A DNA stretch of 64,000 nucleotides. It comes from Pseudarthrobacter sp. BIM B-2242. Its GTDB lineage: Bacteria > Actinomycetota > Actinomycetes > Actinomycetales > Micrococcaceae. The stretch lies in contig NZ_CP061721.1 of the NCBI RefSeq assembly GCF_014764445.1, positions 806,001 to 870,000 of the forward strand, written 5' to 3'. This document shows, one piece after another, positions 1 through 9,573 of this stretch; the stretch's first letter is position 1, and the number at the start of each line of letters is the position of its first letter. Below the pieces are notes generated by a model. That model worked only from the letters and a program-made list of their open reading frames with translations, did no database searches and was not told where the DNA came from. The translations under genes were made by a program, and so were the position numbers.

Positions 1-724
1 AGCTGCCCCTGCTGCCGTAAGCCCGCAGCTCCCGGGTCTCGGAGTGGTTGAGTTTGCTGGCAGACACGGTGGAGACAGCTCCTGACGCATGCGTCATGGT
101 CACCACAAAGCCGCAGTCAGTCCGCTCCCCGAAACGGTCCGTCCAGTCCAGGGTCGCGTGCACGTGGCTCGCCGGTCCCAGCAGCCACAGCATCTGGTCA
201 ACCAGGTGGCTGCCCAAATCCCGCAGGAGCCCACCGCTGGCGCCAACTTCAAGGCTGCCGGCGTTGTCCTGGTCCATTGTGGAGTGCACCCGCCAGATGT
301 CGCCAAGTTTCCCGGAAGCAAGGACGCCGGCGAGGGTGAGGATATCGGCGTCGCGACGGCGGTTGTGGTACACGTTGAGGACCACGCCGGCCCGCGCGGC
401 GGCTTCGGCCAGTTCACGCGCCGCCTGAGCATTCGGGGCAAAGGGCTTGTCGGCGACCACATGCACGCCTGCCTTGATGGCTTCCATCACCAGGTCATGG
501 CGGGTGTGCGGCGGCGTGGTGATGGTCACCGCGTCAACACCGGCCGCAAGCAGTTCTCCCAGGCTCGAATACACGGGAAGTCCCGGGAGATCCGCTTCCA
601 CCTCGGCCTTCTTCGCAGCCGAGCGGGCCACGATCCCCACGAGCTCGATGTCCTCAGCCGCTTCGATGAACGGCGCATGGAAGTACTTTCCACCGGCTCC
701 GTACCCGACTATCCCAATGCGCAT
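1..724 (-). CDS. Gfo/Idh/MocA oxidoreductase, IolW/YvaA-like (partial, 3' end off left edge)
   Basis: NAD(P)-dependent sugar or inositol dehydrogenase; about 241 residues of the N-terminal side are present and the C-terminus lies beyond the left edge. The protein begins MRIGIVGYGAGGKYF, a Rossmann glycine motif. It has DKP instead of the usual EKP at the catalytic lysine (near residue 98) and VYHNRR at the start of the substrate domain, a feature I associate with the YvaA/IolW/YdgJ scyllo-inositol dehydrogenase subgroup. GSHLVDQ supplies the usual active-site Asp/His region. The ATG at 722-724 follows a strong AAGGAAGAGG ribosome site. It lies 102 bp behind the 827-1846 gene on the same strand, with a hairpin between them, so it is probably the third gene of that operon with reduced read-through. 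Substrate not provable from sequence. Confidence 0.85.
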   Translation of the reverse strand, partial: MRIGIVGYGAGGKYFHAPFIEAAEDIELVGIVARSAAKKAEVEADLPGLPVYSSLGELLAAGVDAVTITTPPHTRHDLVMEAIKAGVHVVADKPFAPNAQAARELAEAAARAGVVLNVYHNRRRDADILTLAGVLASGKLGDIWRVHSTMDQDNAGSLEVGASGGLLRDLGSHLVDQMLWLLGPASHVHATLDWTDRFGERTDCGFVVTMTHASGAVSTVSASKLNHSETRELRAYGSRGS

Positions 725-768
725 GTTTCCTCTTCCTTCTCTGTCAGGGGGAATGCTCCGGAGACAGA

Positions 769-804
769 ACAGCAGGGGCGCCGCGGAAGCGACGCCCCTG
801 CTGT
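769..804 (-). terminator. GC-rich hairpin, possible attenuator
   Basis: A perfect 12-bp inverted repeat (769-780 with 793-804) around a 12-base loop sits between two same-strand genes. No T-run follows, so it could be a partial terminator or an mRNA processing/stability element rather than a full stop. Confidence 0.5.
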
Positions 805-826
805 CAGTCTGCGGGCCGTGGGGTGG

Positions 827-1842
827 TTAAACCGCCGGGTTCAGCGATGCGGCAAGCGCGGCATCAGCGTCGAGCAGGACCTTGGCTGCGACCTCCAGCC
901 CCTCGATCCGGCCCAGGGAGGTGTCCTCGTGTTCGATGTTGACCAGCATGTCCGGGTCCACTTCATGCAGCGCGCGCAGGAACTCGGTCCAGAAGGCTGT
1001 ATCGTGCCCGCGGCCCAGAGCCACGAAGTCCCAAGCGGAGTTCTTGGGCCACTCGTTGGCCCACTCGTCGCCGCCGAGGTTGGTCCGGTTTTCCTCCGGG
1101 GAGAGCCGGCGGAAGCTGTTGTCGAGCACACCGTAGAGCGCGGCGTTCGCGGTGTTGACCCGGACGTCCTTGGCGGCAGCCTGGAAGACCAGCGGGCCGA
1201 GTTCGCGGACCACCGCCACCGGATCCATCTGCTGCCAGAACAGGTGGGAGGCGTCCAGCTCAACACCCACGTGGGTGGCACCAGTGAGTTCGATGAGCTT
1301 GTGGACGTCAGCGGTGTTGAAGACGATGTTCTGCGGGTGCAGCTCCAAGGCCACCTTGACGCCGTGGTCAGCCGCGAGGCGATCGGTTTCCTTCCAGAAG
1401 TCGGCGGCGACGCCCCACTGATAGTCCAGTACGTCCAGGGCAGCTGAGTTCCAGGCGTTCACCACCCAGTTGACGGTGGTTGCACCCGGTTCACCACCTG
1501 GCAGGCCGGACATGGTGACCACCCGGTTCTGGCCCAGACGCGCAGCGAGCCGGATGGAGCGGCGGATATCCTCGGCATGCTTCTCGCCGATTTCGCGCTT
1601 GGGATGCAGCGGGTTGCCGTTGCAGTTCAGGCCGGCGATTGCCACGCCGGTGCCTTCGAAGATCGCCAGGTAGTCGTCCCGGGCGGCGTCGCTGGTGAGG
1701 ATCTCATCGAACGTGGGGACGTGGACCGCGGGCAGGAATCCGCCGGTGTTGATTTCGATGCCGGTCAGGCCCAGATCCGCGATGACCTTGAGGGCCTCGG
1801 GCAACGGCCGGTCGTGCAGGATTGCGTTGTAGACGCCGAGTT

Positions 1843-1846
<4 letters not shown>
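827..1846 (-). CDS. sugar phosphate isomerase/epimerase, TIM barrel
   Basis: A 339-residue xylose-isomerase-like TIM barrel starting MKLGVYNAILHDRP. The family's metal-binding ligands are visible: E in VALELHPQN, D and H in GVELDASHLFW and E in NIEHEDTSLG. Members act as isomerases, epimerases, dehydratases or, in 3-keto-sugar pathways, as lyases and hydratases. The start codon overlaps the stop of the upstream MocA gene (ATGA), so the two are translationally coupled. The in-frame extension upstream of 1846 is only overlap with that gene and was left out. Flanked on both sides by MocA dehydrogenases, it probably acts on the keto-product of one of them. Whether it is an inosose dehydratase/isomerase or an LgdB-like enzyme cannot be decided here. 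Confidence 0.85.
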
Positions 1847-3021
<1,175 letters not shown>

Positions 3022-3069
3022 TGATTTCTCCTTTGAAATTCAGCCGCGGCGGGACACTCTGCGGCATTT

Positions 3070-3083
3070 TTGTAGCGCTACAA
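3070..3083. promoter_or_regulatory. LacI-family operator, perfect 14-bp palindrome
   Basis: TTGTAGCGCTACAA is its own reverse complement and has the central CG typical of LacI/GalR-family operators. It lies between the divergent MocA operon and the LacI gene, about 12-20 bp downstream of the expected start of the leftward transcript, where bound repressor would block it. Confidence 0.8.
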
Positions 3084-3101
3084 TTTTGTATGCTGACTTT
3101 G

Positions 3102-3130
3102 AGCGTAGTCATGTCTATATGTCCTGTCAA
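3102..3130 (-). promoter_or_regulatory. promoter of the leftward MocA/TIM operon with overlapping GntR-type site
   Basis: Reading leftward, TTGACA (3125-3130) and TACGCT (3102-3107) are separated by 17 bp, a good sigma-A promoter. The box TGTCCTGTCA (3120-3129, plus strand) covers the -35 element and matches boxes found at 4224-4233, 14341-14350 and 14437-14446. A protein bound there would compete with RNA polymerase. Confidence 0.7.
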
Positions 3131-3172
3131 TCGTCCGTGAAAACTCCATGAGACCCAAGGAAGGCAGCCCCG

Positions 3173-4186
3173 GTGATAATGCACAACCATCAGGCCAGAC
3201 GCCCCACAATTTACGATGTTGCCAAGCTGGCCGGAGTCTCGCCGTCGCTGGTTTCACTGGTGCTGCAGAACCCTGGCAGGGTGAGCGATAAGCGCCGCGA
3301 GGCAGTGCGGGCCGCCATTGCCGAGTTGGGATACCGTCCCAGCAGGGCGGCCACCACGCTGGCGAGCAGCAGGACCAAGAGCATCGGCCTGGTGATCGAT
3401 GATTACCGGAACCTCTGGTTCGTGGATCTGCTCAGGGGGATGGAATCTGTTCTGACGGAGCATGGCTACCATGTGACGCTGGCCGATTCCCGGCCGGGGG
3501 AGAACCGCATCAGGGAGGCGGCTGACGGGCTGCTGGCCATGCATGTGGACGGCCTGGTGATCGCAGCGGAACCTGGCGGGACTCCACTGACCGGGGCCGG
3601 GGTTCCGACTGTCGTGGCGGGGTGGCGGAATGGCGTGCCGCCAGATGCCGACCTCATTACCAACGACGACGACGGGGGCGGCGCCATTGCCGCGGACCAC
3701 CTCCTGTGGCTGGGGCACGCGAGGATCGGCCACCTTACGGGTTCAGGCGGCGCCGCGGCCCATCGCAGGGCAGGCTTCGATGGCCGGCTCCGGGAGGCGG
3801 GTGTTGATGCGCGGATTGTGGGGGATGAGGGCGGTACGGCGGAGGAGGACGGGTATGCCTCGGCGTGCTGGCTGTTGGACCGGTATCCGGACACCACGGC
3901 CATTTTTGCCGCCAATGACACGATGGCGCTGGGCGCCTTCGGCGCGATTAAGGCCCATGGCTTGGCGGTCCCTGCAGACATCTCCGTGATCGGCTACGAC
4001 AATTCGACCTGGGCAAAGTCCCGATATCTCGAACTGACCTCTGTGGACAACCGCAGTGACCTGGTGGGCGCGGACGTGGCAAAAGCACTGCTGGAGCGCA
4101 TTGAGGACCCCACCAAAGGACCCATAAGAGAGCTGATTAAGCCTTCGCTGGTTGTTCGCACTACGACGGCCCGGCCTTCCGTCTAG
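3173..4186 (+). CDS. LacI-family transcriptional regulator
   Basis: A 337-residue repressor. The N-terminal helix-turn-helix reads TIYDVAKLAGVSPSLVSLVLQ (about residues 12-32), followed by the hinge RPSRAATTLASSRTKSIG and a periplasmic-binding-protein-like effector domain that ends in the expected AIFAANDTMALGAFGAIKAHG and DISVIGYDNS segments. GTG at 3173 is preferred because AAGGAAGG at 3157-3164 is 8 bases away; ATG at 3179 is the alternative. It is divergent from the MocA/TIM operon and upstream of the ABC importer, so it likely represses one or both in response to an intermediate or the imported sugar. The 14-bp palindrome at 3070-3083 is its probable operator. Confidence 0.93.
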   Translation: MIMHNHQARRPTIYDVAKLAGVSPSLVSLVLQNPGRVSDKRREAVRAAIAELGYRPSRAATTLASSRTKSIGLVIDDYRNLWFVDLLRGMESVLTEHGYHVTLADSRPGENRIREAADGLLAMHVDGLVIAAEPGGTPLTGAGVPTVVAGWRNGVPPDADLITNDDDGGGAIAADHLLWLGHARIGHLTGSGGAAAHRRAGFDGRLREAGVDARIVGDEGGTAEEDGYASACWLLDRYPDTTAIFAANDTMALGAFGAIKAHGLAVPADISVIGYDNSTWAKSRYLELTSVDNRSDLVGADVAKALLERIEDPTKGPIRELIKPSLVVRTTTARPSV

Positions 4187-4221
4187 GGCGTCCCGGAACT
4201 TTATCGACGTCAAAACATCCT

Positions 4222-4267
4222 AATGTCAGGACAAAGTATTGACATTCGTGAGCCAGGTCACCATGAT
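4222..4267 (+). promoter_or_regulatory. promoter and operator of the ABC importer operon
   Basis: TTGACA (4239-4244) is followed after 17 bp by CATGAT (4262-4267), a plausible promoter with a weak -10. TGTCAGGACA (4224-4233) is the perfect-palindrome version of the shared box. AATGTCA (4222-4228) and TGACATT (4240-4246) also form a 7-bp inverted repeat overlapping the -35. Confidence 0.65.
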
Positions 4268-4334
4268 CGAGATAGACAGTGCTCCGGCGGTTGCAGAGTG
4301 GCAGCCCGGACCTGAGAGATCAAAGGAGATTTAG

Positions 4335-5330
4335 GTGGCTAATTTTTCTTGGCGTAAGGCTGCTCTGGTTGCGGCGGTAGTGCCGATGATGGCGTTGAGC
4401 GCATGCTCCAGCACCGGCGGACGTGCCCCGGACACCGGAAGCGGTGGAGGCGGTGGCCAGGTCGCCACAACAGAGCGAATGAAGATTGCGTTGATCGCCC
4501 ACGCTCCCGCCGGCGACACGTTCTGGGACACCGTCCGAAAGGGCGCCGAGGAGGCGGCCGCGAAGGACAACGTTGAACTGCTGTACACCTCCGATCCGGA
4601 GGCCGGCCGGCAGGCGCAGTTGATCGAGCAGGCCATCGACCAGAAGGTAGACGGCATTGCAGTTACCCTGGCCACCCCTGACGCCCTGAAGGAAGCGCTG
4701 AAAAAGGCCACTGATGCAGGCATTCCGATTGTCAGCTTCAACGCCGGCGAAGCGGCCTCCGCACAGTTGGGCGCCTTCACCCACTTCGGGTCCAATGAAA
4801 AGCTTGCTGGCGAGGCCGTGGGTTCACGGCTTGCAGACGGCGGTTACAAGCACCCGGTGTGCGTCATTCAGGCCCAGGGGCACGTGGGTCTCGAGGCCCG
4901 GTGTGCCGGTGTAAAGGCCAAAGTACCCGGCACGGAAATTCTGTACGTCAACGGGGCGGACATGACATCGGTGGAATCGACGGCCACCGCGAAGCTGCAG
5001 GCATCCCAAGATGCCGATGTCATTATCGGCCTCGGTGCTCCCATCACCCTGACGCTCCTGAAGTCAGTGGCGACGGCCGGAAGTTCGGCCAAGGTTGCCA
5101 GCTTCGACTTGAACAAGGAGCTTGCCCAAAAGGTGTCCGACGGCAGTGTGCTGTTCACAGTTGATCAGCAGCCATGGCTCCAGGGCTACGGGGCCGTCGA
5201 TGCCCTGTGGCAGAACAAGCGCGGCGGATTCAGGCTCGGCGGCGGACAGTCAGTCCTCACCGGTCCGGCCATCGTTGACCAGTCCAATGCGGCGGCTGTC
5301 CTCACGTTCGCCGAACAGGGTATTCGCTAA
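4335..5330 (+). CDS. CUT2 sugar ABC transporter substrate-binding lipoprotein (FrcB/RbsB-like)
   Basis: A 331-residue exported lipoprotein: a positively charged N-terminus, a hydrophobic stretch and the lipobox LSAC with Cys24, then a Gly/Ser-rich linker and a type I periplasmic-binding fold (MKIALIAHAPAGDTFW, EQAIDQKVDGIAVTLA). It would capture a monosaccharide or polyol outside the cell and deliver it to the permease encoded next. GTG at 4335 is chosen because AAAGGAG lies at 4322-4328. First gene of a binding protein-permease-ATPase operon, the frcBCA order. A hairpin after the gene fits the common practice of stabilising the binding-protein mRNA. Ligand unknown; inositol is inferred from the neighbourhood. 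Confidence 0.9.
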   Translation: MANFSWRKAALVAAVVPMMALSACSSTGGRAPDTGSGGGGGQVATTERMKIALIAHAPAGDTFWDTVRKGAEEAAAKDNVELLYTSDPEAGRQAQLIEQAIDQKVDGIAVTLATPDALKEALKKATDAGIPIVSFNAGEAASAQLGAFTHFGSNEKLAGEAVGSRLADGGYKHPVCVIQAQGHVGLEARCAGVKAKVPGTEILYVNGADMTSVESTATAKLQASQDADVIIGLGAPITLTLLKSVATAGSSAKVASFDLNKELAQKVSDGSVLFTVDQQPWLQGYGAVDALWQNKRGGFRLGGGQSVLTGPAIVDQSNAAAVLTFAEQGIR

Positions 5331-5340
5331 CAGCCCGCTG

Positions 5341-5366
5341 GCCGGGCCGGTGTATGCCGGCCCGGC
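5341..5366 (+). terminator. intergenic hairpin after binding-protein gene
   Basis: Perfect 10-bp stem (5341-5350 with 5357-5366) and a 6-base loop between binding protein and permease genes, without a T-run. More likely an mRNA stabiliser or partial attenuator than an operon end, since the permease ribosome site AGGAGAG follows at once. Confidence 0.55.
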
Positions 5367-5382
5367 AGCAAGGAGAGTTCAC

Positions 5383-6432
5383 ATGACTATTACCCAGACC
5401 AAGATCAAATCACCTGCCACCGATGAGCGCGTTGCGAAGCGCAGCCCGTTCCAGAAGCTCCTCGGCCGGCCCGAGGTCGGCGCCCTGGTGGGCGCGATCG
5501 TCCTCTTCATCTTCTTCGCGTTGGTGTCTTCAACGTTTACCCAGCCCAATGCGCTGGCGACCATCCTGTATGGCAGTTCTACGATCGGGATCATGGCGGT
5601 GGGGGTGTCGCTGTTGATGATCGGCGGGGAGTTTGACCTCTCCACGGGTGTGGCGGTGATCTCCTCGGCTCTGACCGCGTCGATGTTCAGCTGGTACTTC
5701 AGCACTAACGTCTGGGTGGGAGTCCTTCTTGCCCTGATTGTCTCGGTGGGGATCGGGTTCATCAATGGCTGGATCCTGATGAAGACCAAGCTGCCCAGCT
5801 TCATCGTTACCCTGGCCACGTTCCTGATGCTGACCGGCCTGAACCTGGGCCTGACCCGCCTGATCGGCGGTTCGGTGTCCTCACCCTCGATCTCCACCAT
5901 GGACGGCTTCGCCTCGGCCCGGGCCGTGTTTGCCTCCTCCGTCACCATCGCCGGGATCGACGTCAAAATCACTGTCTTTATCTGGATCGCCCTCGTCGCG
6001 GTGGCCACCTGGGTGCTCATGCGGACCCGGGTGGGGAACTGGATCTTCGCCGTGGGCGGGGACGAGAACGCCGCCCGCGCCGTGGGTGTTCCGGTCAAGG
6101 CCACCAAGATCGGCCTGTTTATGGGCGTGGGGTTCTGCGGCTGGGTGCTGGGCATGCACAACCTCTTCGCGTTCGACACCGTGCAGTCCGGTGAGGGCGT
6201 GGGCAACGAGTTCCTCTACATCATCGCCGCGGTGATCGGCGGGTGCCTGTTGACCGGCGGCTACGGATCGGCCGTGGGCGGGGCGATCGGTGCGTTCATC
6301 TTCGGCATGGCCAACAAGGGCATCGTGTACGCGCAGTGGAACCCGGACTGGTTCAAGTTCTTCCTGGGCCTGATGCTGCTGCTGGCCACCATCGTGAACC
6401 TCATCGTCAAGCGCCGCGCGGAACTGAAGTAA
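5383..6432 (+). CDS. CUT2 sugar ABC transporter permease (FrcC/RbsC-like)
   Basis: A 349-residue inner-membrane permease of the BPD_transp_2 family, with roughly ten hydrophobic segments and the family motif GGDENAARAVGVPVKATK near residue 226 that contacts the ATPase. It includes GGEFDLSTG early in the membrane domain, a hallmark of ribose/fructose-type permeases. The ATG at 5383 follows AGGAGAG. An in-frame extension back to 5122 overlaps the binding-protein gene and is rejected. Twelve bases separate it from the ATPase gene. Works as a homodimer with the adjacent binding protein and ATPase. Confidence 0.92.
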   Translation: MTITQTKIKSPATDERVAKRSPFQKLLGRPEVGALVGAIVLFIFFALVSSTFTQPNALATILYGSSTIGIMAVGVSLLMIGGEFDLSTGVAVISSALTASMFSWYFSTNVWVGVLLALIVSVGIGFINGWILMKTKLPSFIVTLATFLMLTGLNLGLTRLIGGSVSSPSISTMDGFASARAVFASSVTIAGIDVKITVFIWIALVAVATWVLMRTRVGNWIFAVGGDENAARAVGVPVKATKIGLFMGVGFCGWVLGMHNLFAFDTVQSGEGVGNEFLYIIAAVIGGCLLTGGYGSAVGGAIGAFIFGMANKGIVYAQWNPDWFKFFLGLMLLLATIVNLIVKRRAELK

Positions 6433-6444
6433 AGGGGCCCGGAA

Positions 6445-7371
6445 ATGAACGCCAATCAGATCGATCAGCAAACCCTGCTGCAAAACGAAAAAGACCCCCT
6501 CACGCACACCCCGGTGCACCTGCTCTCCCTGGACGGGGTGGGCAAGCACTACGGGAACATCATCGCCCTGTCCGATGTCACCATGGCCGTGGACAACGGC
6601 CGCGTCACCTGCGTGCTGGGTGATAACGGTGCGGGCAAGTCCACGCTGATCAAGATCATCGCCGGCCTGCACCAGCACGACGCCGGTGTCTTGAACATCA
6701 TGGGCGAGGAACGGAAATTCTCCTCACCCAGGGATGCGCTGGATGCCGGGATCGCCACCGTCTACCAGGACCTTGCTGTGGTCCCGTTGATGCCGATCTG
6801 GCGGAACTTCTTCCTCGGCTCCGAGCTCACCAGCGGTTTTGGGCCGTTCAAGAGCATGGACGTGGAGAAGATGAAGGCCATCACGCTCAAGGAACTCGCC
6901 GAGATGGGCATCGACCTGCGCGATGTGGAGCAGCCCATCGGCCAGCTCTCCGGCGGTGAACGCCAGTGTGTGGCGATCGCCCGGGCGGTGTACTTCGGCG
7001 CGAAGGTCCTGATCCTGGATGAGCCGACGGCGGCGCTTGGCGTGAAGCAGTCCGGTGTGGTCCTGCGGTACATCCTGCAGGCCCGCGACCGCGGCCTGGG
7101 CGTCATCTTCATCACCCACAACCCGCACCACGCCTTCCCCGTGGGAGACCGGTTCCTGCTGCTCAAGCGCGGCAAGTCCATCGGCTACTACGACAAAAAG
7201 GACATCACCCTGGACGAACTCACCGCCCAGATGGCCGGCGGCGCCGAACTCGCCGAACTCGCCCACGAACTCGAACAACTCGGCGGCCACAGCGACGTCG
7301 TGAAAGAAGTTAAAGCCGAAGTGGCCGAAGTCTCGGACAGCGCTAACGCCGGCGGCCCGAAACACGCTTAG
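6445..7371 (+). CDS. sugar ABC transporter ATPase, single nucleotide-binding domain (FrcA-like)
   Basis: A 308-residue ATPase with Walker [13 protein letters not shown] (near residue 60), signature [14 protein letters not shown] (near 167), Walker [13 protein letters not shown] and the switch His in FITHNPHHA. Most CUT2 ATPases such as RbsA and MglA are about 500 residues with two fused domains; this one has a single domain plus a short acidic C-terminal tail, as in the FrcA fructose importer. [10 protein letters not shown] after Walker B also fits that group. Third gene of the importer operon; a strong hairpin follows, so the dehydrogenase genes downstream are probably expressed less strongly or from read-through. 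Confidence 0.92.
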   Translation: MNANQIDQQTLLQNEKDPLTHTPVHLLSLDGVGKHYGNIIALSDVTMAVDNGRVTCVLGDNGAGKSTLIKIIAGLHQHDAGVLNIMGEERKFSSPRDALDAGIATVYQDLAVVPLMPIWRNFFLGSELTSGFGPFKSMDVEKMKAITLKELAEMGIDLRDVEQPIGQLSGGERQCVAIARAVYFGAKVLILDEPTAALGVKQSGVVLRYILQARDRGLGVIFITHNPHHAFPVGDRFLLLKRGKSIGYYDKKDITLDELTAQMAGGAELAELAHELEQLGGHSDVVKEVKAEVAEVSDSANAGGPKHA

Positions 7372-7382
7372 CGGCAGCACCG

Positions 7383-7420
7383 GGCGGGGTGCTCCGGACA
7401 TTCCTCCGGAGCACCCCGCC
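7383..7420 (+). terminator. hairpin between importer and catabolic genes
   Basis: Perfect 16-bp stem (7383-7398 with 7405-7420) around a 6-base loop, no T-run. Probably a partial terminator that lowers expression of the downstream dehydrogenase genes relative to the transporter. Confidence 0.65.
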
Positions 7421-7471
7421 ATGCCCGTGCGCACCGACCATACGCTCACGAACGTAAACGAAGGGAACACC

Positions 7472-8470
7472 ATGCCGATCCGGGTAGGCGTCATCGGCGC
7501 CGGAATCATGGGCGCGGACCACATCAGGAACCTCTCCACCAGCATCGGCGGTGCCGTAGTCTCCTTTGTGGCGGATCTCGACGCCGACCGCGCCGCCGCG
7601 GCAGCACCGCCGTCGGCACGCATCACCACAGACCCATCGGAGCTGATCAACTCCAGCGAGGTGGACGCCGTGGTGGTCGCCTCGCACGACTCCACCCACG
7701 CCGGCCTCGTCCTGGAATGCTTCGAGGCGATGACGCCGGTCCTGTGCGAAAAGCCGCTGGCACCTACGGTCCTGGAAAGCACGGAAGTGGTGGCCGCGGA
7801 CGCGGACATGGTGGCCGCAGCGGGAGCGTCCCTGCTCTCGCTCGGATTTATGCGGCGCTTCGACCCGGGCTACGTTGCACTGCGCCGCGCAGTGCAGGGC
7901 CGGGCACAGGGCGAGCCCCTGATGGTCCATTGCATCAGCCGGAACGCTTCGGCAGCTCCCGGCGCCACCGCCGAATCGGCCATCACAAATTCAGCCATCC
8001 ACGAGCTGGACATCATTCCCTGGCTGCTGGATTCTCCCATCACGGAAGTGTCATGGCAGGCGGGAAAGAGCACCCGGCAGGCGGACGCCGGACTCCGTGA
8101 TCCCGCGTTGATGACGCTGCGCACCGCGGACGGAACCCTCACCACGCTGGAGCTGTTCCTGAACGCGCAGTACGGCTACACCACCCGCTGCGAAGTTGTT
8201 TCGGAACGCGGCACCACCGCTATCCAGGATTCGGCCATGCTGCGCATCGAACAGGAGGGAACCACCCAGGAGCAGATCCCTGCCGACTGGCGCCCCCGGT
8301 TCGCCGACGCGTACCGGCTGCAGCTGCAGGCCTGGATTTCTGCGCTCGCCGCCGGGGACAAGCCTTCCCTCGCCGGAGGGCAGGACGGCCTGAATGCCTC
8401 GCTCGTGGCCCAAGCCATGATCCAGTCACTACACAGCGACGGTGCCGCCACGAAAGTCAACTACCTATGA
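7472..8470 (+). CDS. Gfo/Idh/MocA oxidoreductase, inositol 2-dehydrogenase-like
   Basis: A 332-residue dehydrogenase with Rossmann motif VGVIGAGIMGADHIRNL, catalytic lysine in PVLCEKPLAP and the substrate-domain motifs GFMRRFDPGY and NSAIHELDIIPWL, which are those of IolG-type myo-inositol 2-dehydrogenases (oxidation of an inositol to scyllo-inosose with NAD). ATG 7472 is preferred over the in-frame 7421 ATG, which lies inside the hairpin's downstream edge; AACGAAGGGA serves as ribosome site. Its stop overlaps the next start (ATGA). Exact inositol isomer or sugar specificity cannot be read from sequence, since five related paralogs surround it. Confidence 0.88.
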   Translation: MPIRVGVIGAGIMGADHIRNLSTSIGGAVVSFVADLDADRAAAAAPPSARITTDPSELINSSEVDAVVVASHDSTHAGLVLECFEAMTPVLCEKPLAPTVLESTEVVAADADMVAAAGASLLSLGFMRRFDPGYVALRRAVQGRAQGEPLMVHCISRNASAAPGATAESAITNSAIHELDIIPWLLDSPITEVSWQAGKSTRQADAGLRDPALMTLRTADGTLTTLELFLNAQYGYTTRCEVVSERGTTAIQDSAMLRIEQEGTTQEQIPADWRPRFADAYRLQLQAWISALAAGDKPSLAGGQDGLNASLVAQAMIQSLHSDGAATKVNYL

Positions 8471-9525
8471 CCGCTACCGCCCTTCCACCGTCCCGTGTCC
8501 CCGACTCCCGCGACGCTCCCGTGCTGCGCTGGGGAATTATGGGCCCGGGCTGGATTGCCGAGCGCTTCACCGAATCCATCCAGGCGCACACCGGGCAGGT
8601 GATCGCCGCCGTCGGGTCCCGTTCGCTCAGCCGGTCCAAGGCCTTCGCGGACACATTCGACGTGCCGGCCGCGTACGGCAGCTATGAGGAACTGGCCGCC
8701 GCCCCGGACGTCGACATCGTTTATGTGTGCACCCCGCACACCGGCCACCACGCGGCCGCTGTGCTGGCCATCGACGCCGGCAAGCACGTCCTGATCGAAA
8801 AGCCGATCGGGCTCAACGCGGACCAGGCGCGGGACATCGCTGCCCGGGCCGAGGCCGCCGGCGTCTTTGCCGCCGAGGCCATGTGGACGTTCTTCCTGCC
8901 GAAATTCGACGTGATCCGGCAGCTCCTCGACGCCGGTACCCTGGGGACCATCACCACGGTTATCGCAGAGTATGGCGAGCACTTCGACCCCTCCCACCGC
9001 ATCTTCGACCCGAAGCTGGCCGGCGGTCCGCTGCTTGACCTTGGCACCTACCCGCTGGCCCTGGTCACGGAAGTGCTGGGCAGCCCGCAGCAACTGGCCG
9101 CCATGGGGCAGCCCCACGAGTCAGGAGTCAACGCCCAGCTGTCCGCCGTGATGCAGTTCGACGGCGGCGCCCAGGCTGTGGTGAACACCCACATTCACAA
9201 TTTCACGCCCACCGCAGCCATCGTGGTGGGATCCGAAGCGACCTTGACCATCGACGGCCCCTTCAACATGCCCGGCGGCTTTGAGGTCCGCTTCCCTGAC
9301 GGAACACGCCTGCGTCATGATGAACCGGCCGGCGGCCACTTCGAAGGCCTCCACTACGAGGCTGCTGCGGTGGCTCGCGCCATCGCCGCAAGCAACACGC
9401 AAGCCAGCCAGCGGACGCTGGCGGCTTCCATCCGCACCTTGGAAGTGGCCGATGAGATCCGCCGCCAGCTCGGCGTCGTGTTCCCCGGCGAAGCAGCAAC
9501 TCCGGCCCGCACCGCCCGGCACTGA
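8467..9525 (+). CDS. Gfo/Idh/MocA oxidoreductase, dihydrodiol-dehydrogenase-like
   Basis: A 352-residue dehydrogenase. A short Pro-rich N-terminal extension precedes the Rossmann motif WGIMGPGWIAERF; the catalytic lysine is in HVLIEKPIGLN. EAMWTFFLPKF and GGPLLDLGTYPLAL are typical of the subgroup that contains dimeric dihydrodiol dehydrogenases and D-xylose or glucose-fructose-type oxidoreductases, so it differs from its IolG-like neighbours and may act on an aldose, open-chain or 1-position hydroxyl. Translationally coupled to the preceding gene by a 4-nt overlap, which says they work on the same pathway. Forty-eight bases separate it from the next paralog. Confidence 0.86.
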   Translation: MTATALPPSRVPDSRDAPVLRWGIMGPGWIAERFTESIQAHTGQVIAAVGSRSLSRSKAFADTFDVPAAYGSYEELAAAPDVDIVYVCTPHTGHHAAAVLAIDAGKHVLIEKPIGLNADQARDIAARAEAAGVFAAEAMWTFFLPKFDVIRQLLDAGTLGTITTVIAEYGEHFDPSHRIFDPKLAGGPLLDLGTYPLALVTEVLGSPQQLAAMGQPHESGVNAQLSAVMQFDGGAQAVVNTHIHNFTPTAAIVVGSEATLTIDGPFNMPGGFEVRFPDGTRLRHDEPAGGHFEGLHYEAAAVARAIAASNTQASQRTLAASIRTLEVADEIRRQLGVVFPGEAATPARTARH

Positions 9526-9573
9526 TTTCACTGACCTAACCCACACGCTACGACCCTACGAAAGGACCAGCCC

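Noticed and set aside
89..1447. Long open reading frame on the plus strand (452 codons)
   Set aside because: Antisense to two well-supported minus-strand genes; protein has no family-like motif and follows the GC-skewed mirror of the real genes.
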